From: Planctomycetota bacterium
Lineage (GTDB): Bacteria > Planctomycetota > UBA1135 > UBA2386
Assembly (NCBI GenBank): GCA_003235605.1
Contig: QJVU01000003.1
Location: 1 to 8,146 of the forward strand
Reading direction: 5' to 3'
DNA length: 8,146 nucleotides
The notes beneath the pieces were generated by a model. That model made no database searches and had not been told where the DNA came from. It saw only the letters and a program-made list of their open reading frames with translations. Positions 6,825 to 8,146 of the stretch are shown here, piece after piece. How positions within the stretch are numbered: the first letter of the stretch is position 1; the number at the start of each line of letters is the position of its first letter. The position numbers and the translations under genes are program-made.

Positions 6825-7823
6825 CTACTGGACGGTCATCGCGAGGCCGTTGGTGAACACCACGGGGAACGGGTTGCGGTTGTCCTGATCCGCAACCAGG
6901 AGCTGGGCGCGGAAGAACAGGCCCTTCAAGCTGGCGACGTTCGGGATCGGCGCTGCCAGGGTGAAGGTGCCGTTGGCCTGGGAGCGGTTCTGGCCGGTGT
7001 TGGAGCCCGTGGTGGCGAGGGCCAGCTGCAGGGGCGACAAGTCCGTGTTCAGGAAGCACCCCGGGGCGCCGAAGCTGGCCGCGGAGACAGGTGTGAACGT
7101 TTGCTGGAAGCCGAACACCAGCAGGCATTTTTGGGCTGGCGGCAGTCCAAAGCCCTCGAGGCGGAAGGCTTGGCCCACGGTCGGGGTCAGGGGCGCACCG
7201 AACACGCCGATGTTGCGGTGGCCGTCCGAACAACCGGTGCCGACTGCCTGCACCGCGCTGGCGTTGACGTACAGACGCACCGGGGTGCTGAACGTGTTGA
7301 ACGGGTTGTCACCGTGCCACGCCCACTGGTCACCGGTGTTCTGGCCATCACCGTTCACGGTGTTCACCACCGCCCACAGGTCTACCTTGCCTGTAGCACT
7401 GGGGGCCGTGTAGCCGAAGGTCCAGCTCCGCTGCGCGTTGAACGAGTTGGTGTGGGTTATCCATGTGCCCGAACTCGTCACCTGGGAGGTGGTGCCGGCA
7501 GCAAGCGTCCCGGCGCTCACGTCCGCAACGAAGCCGCCAGCGAAACCCAGGTTGGGGTGCTTGGCCGCGCCGCCGGTAGAGAAGACATTGACGGAGATCT
7601 TCTGTGCCGCGCTGAGCACTCTGGCCGTTGGGACCACGAACACCGACGGCCCACCCGGGAAGATCGAATGGCAGTTGCCACACGAAGAACCGCCGCGGGC
7701 GTACGCATCGAAGGGCGTCGGCGGTAGTGCGCCGGTGCCATTGGAGCTGGCGCCGTCCATCAGGAGGACGCCGACCAAGAGGGTGGTACAGAGCAGCAGC
7801 AATGGTGATTTGGTGGATCTCAT
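6825..7823 (-). CDS. Secreted CxxCH protein with Reeler-like domain and a planctomycete-type C-terminal domain
   Basis: The product has 332 residues. A signal peptide covers about 1-26 (LLLLCTTLLVGVLLMDGAS); C12 lacks a proper lipobox, so it is probably not a lipoprotein. C48-G-N-C51-H52 is a c-type heme attachment motif. Residues about 55-190 resemble Reeler-like/choice-of-anchor V domains: a WITHTN segment, then WTFGYTAPSATGKVDLWAV and NTVNGDGQNTGDQW. Residues about 195-332 (GTGCSDG ... LLVFGFQQ ... FGAPGCFLN ... PIPNVASLKGLFFRAQLLV ... FTNGLAMTVQ) follow a domain I recall from many secreted Planctomycetota proteins. The start ATG is supported by AGGAAA (7836-7841) about 12 bases upstream. 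The protein likely acts outside the cytoplasmic membrane. Whether it binds heme is inferred from CxxCH alone, with no clear distal ligand identified. It converges on glyA with a 21-bp gap. Confidence 0.88.
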   Translation of the reverse strand: MRSTKSPLLLLCTTLLVGVLLMDGASSNGTGALPPTPFDAYARGGSSCGNCHSIFPGGPSVFVVPTARVLSAAQKISVNVFSTGGAAKHPNLGFAGGFVADVSAGTLAAGTTSQVTSSGTWITHTNSFNAQRSWTFGYTAPSATGKVDLWAVVNTVNGDGQNTGDQWAWHGDNPFNTFSTPVRLYVNASAVQAVGTGCSDGHRNIGVFGAPLTPTVGQAFRLEGFGLPPAQKCLLVFGFQQTFTPVSAASFGAPGCFLNTDLSPLQLALATTGSNTGQNRSQANGTFTLAAPIPNVASLKGLFFRAQLLVADQDNRNPFPVVFTNGLAMTVQ

Positions 7824-7988
7824 GACTTGGGTTTCTTTCCTGGGCTCGCTTCAGGAGACGAGGGCGAGTGTCGGGTTTCGGACCATGACCTGGGGGCGTG
7901 GCGGCCGAGACACGTCAGTCTGACCGTCCCGCCCCAGGGCCGCAAGTACTTCAGGCATGCCATCTGGCGCTGCTACCTTACGGGCAGT

Positions 7989-8003
7989 GCCGGGTTACCC
8001 GGC
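7989..8003. repeat. 15-bp palindrome GCCGGGTTACCCGGC
   Basis: Seven-base perfect arms (GCCGGGT and ACCCGGC) flank a single central T. The very short centre makes a dimeric protein-binding site more natural than an RNA hairpin. No U-tract follows, so it is not a classical terminator. It lies about 165 bp upstream of the secreted-protein start codon. No role is assigned. Confidence 0.5.
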
Positions 8004-8092
8004 TCGGTGTTCCTGCTCGCTGCGATCTTCCCGGATCCGAGGCGGGTCAGCCCATGGTCGTAGCCGAGGTAGCGGAGTCCAAGGAGAAGTCC

Positions 8093-8119
8093 ATGCACAC
8101 CGGGCCTTCGGGGTGGTGA
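8093..8119 (+). other. Eight-codon ORF with a strong Shine-Dalgarno
   Basis: AAGGAG at 8081-8086 lies six bases before an ATG at 8093, the best ribosome-site match seen in the window. The frame reads MHTGPSGW and stops at 8117-8119. It could be a leader peptide or upstream ORF for a gene beyond the right edge, or chance. It has only one Trp, so a classical trp attenuator is not supported. Confidence 0.2.
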
Positions 8120-8146
8120 CACCTGGTCCGCCTGCAGGGGACGCAA

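Larger units (their letters stand above)
7824..8146. other. Right-edge stretch without a convincing gene
   Basis: These 323 bases contain the ribosome-binding region of the leftward secreted-protein gene and, further right, no ORF with family-like sequence. Open frames such as 7898-8119 (+) and an edge-crossing minus frame (7973-8146, 57 codons before a stop) have compositions that I cannot match to any protein. The latter could be the 3' end of a leftward gene whose body lies outside the window. No tRNA T-arm, CRISPR repeat or clear terminator was seen. Confidence 0.6.

Noticed and set aside
1..8146. Defence island, CRISPR-Cas or mobile element suggested by the Cas4-like nuclease
   Set aside because: No repeat-spacer array, other cas genes, transposase, integrase or toxin-antitoxin pair was found; the neighbours are housekeeping or general signalling genes.

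Overview
The window is about 8.1 kb of GC-rich bacterial DNA (by eye about two thirds G+C), densely coding on both strands. The best lineage clue is the secreted protein at 6825-7823. It pairs a CxxCH motif and a Reeler-like domain with a C-terminal region (GxGC ... FGAPGC ... IPN ... L.G..F.AQ ... F.NGLA) that I associate with secreted proteins of Planctomycetota, especially the Saltatorellus/Poly30-like branch. This placement comes from memory of the family and was not checked by a search.

Layout, left to right. (1) 1-1353, + strand: the 3' part of a membrane sensor histidine kinase, cut by the window edge. (2) 1373-2008, +: a small protein with a signal peptide and a C-terminal membrane anchor, no recognised family, 19 bp after the kinase. 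(3) 2047-3552, +: a DUF2779-type protein. It has an N-terminal Cas4/RecB-like PD-(D/E)XK nuclease with a four-cysteine Fe-S set, followed by a DEDD-exonuclease-like half whose catalytic residues look lost. These three genes are codirectional and closely spaced and may form one transcription unit. (4) 3473-5506, -: biosynthetic arginine decarboxylase (speA). It converges on the nuclease gene and overlaps its 3' end by 80 bp. (5) 5580-6803, +: serine hydroxymethyltransferase (glyA), divergent from speA across a 73-bp region holding an inverted repeat, a 10-bp tandem repeat and an AT-rich TATAAATA box. (6) 6825-7823, -: the secreted CxxCH/Reeler-like protein, converging on glyA with a 21-bp gap. 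(7) 7824-8146: no convincing gene. It holds the 5' region of the secreted protein, a 15-bp palindrome and a tiny ORF with a strong Shine-Dalgarno.

speA (arginine to agmatine, polyamine synthesis) and glyA (serine/glycine and one-carbon units) are housekeeping genes. No phage, transposase, CRISPR array, tRNA or rRNA was recognised. The most unusual element is the DUF2779 protein: an apparently intact Fe-S nuclease half joined to an eroded exonuclease half, with part of the erosion lying exactly where the gene overlaps speA. I see no evidence of a complete new multi-gene system. A linked kinase / anchored protein / nuclease group remains a hypothesis.
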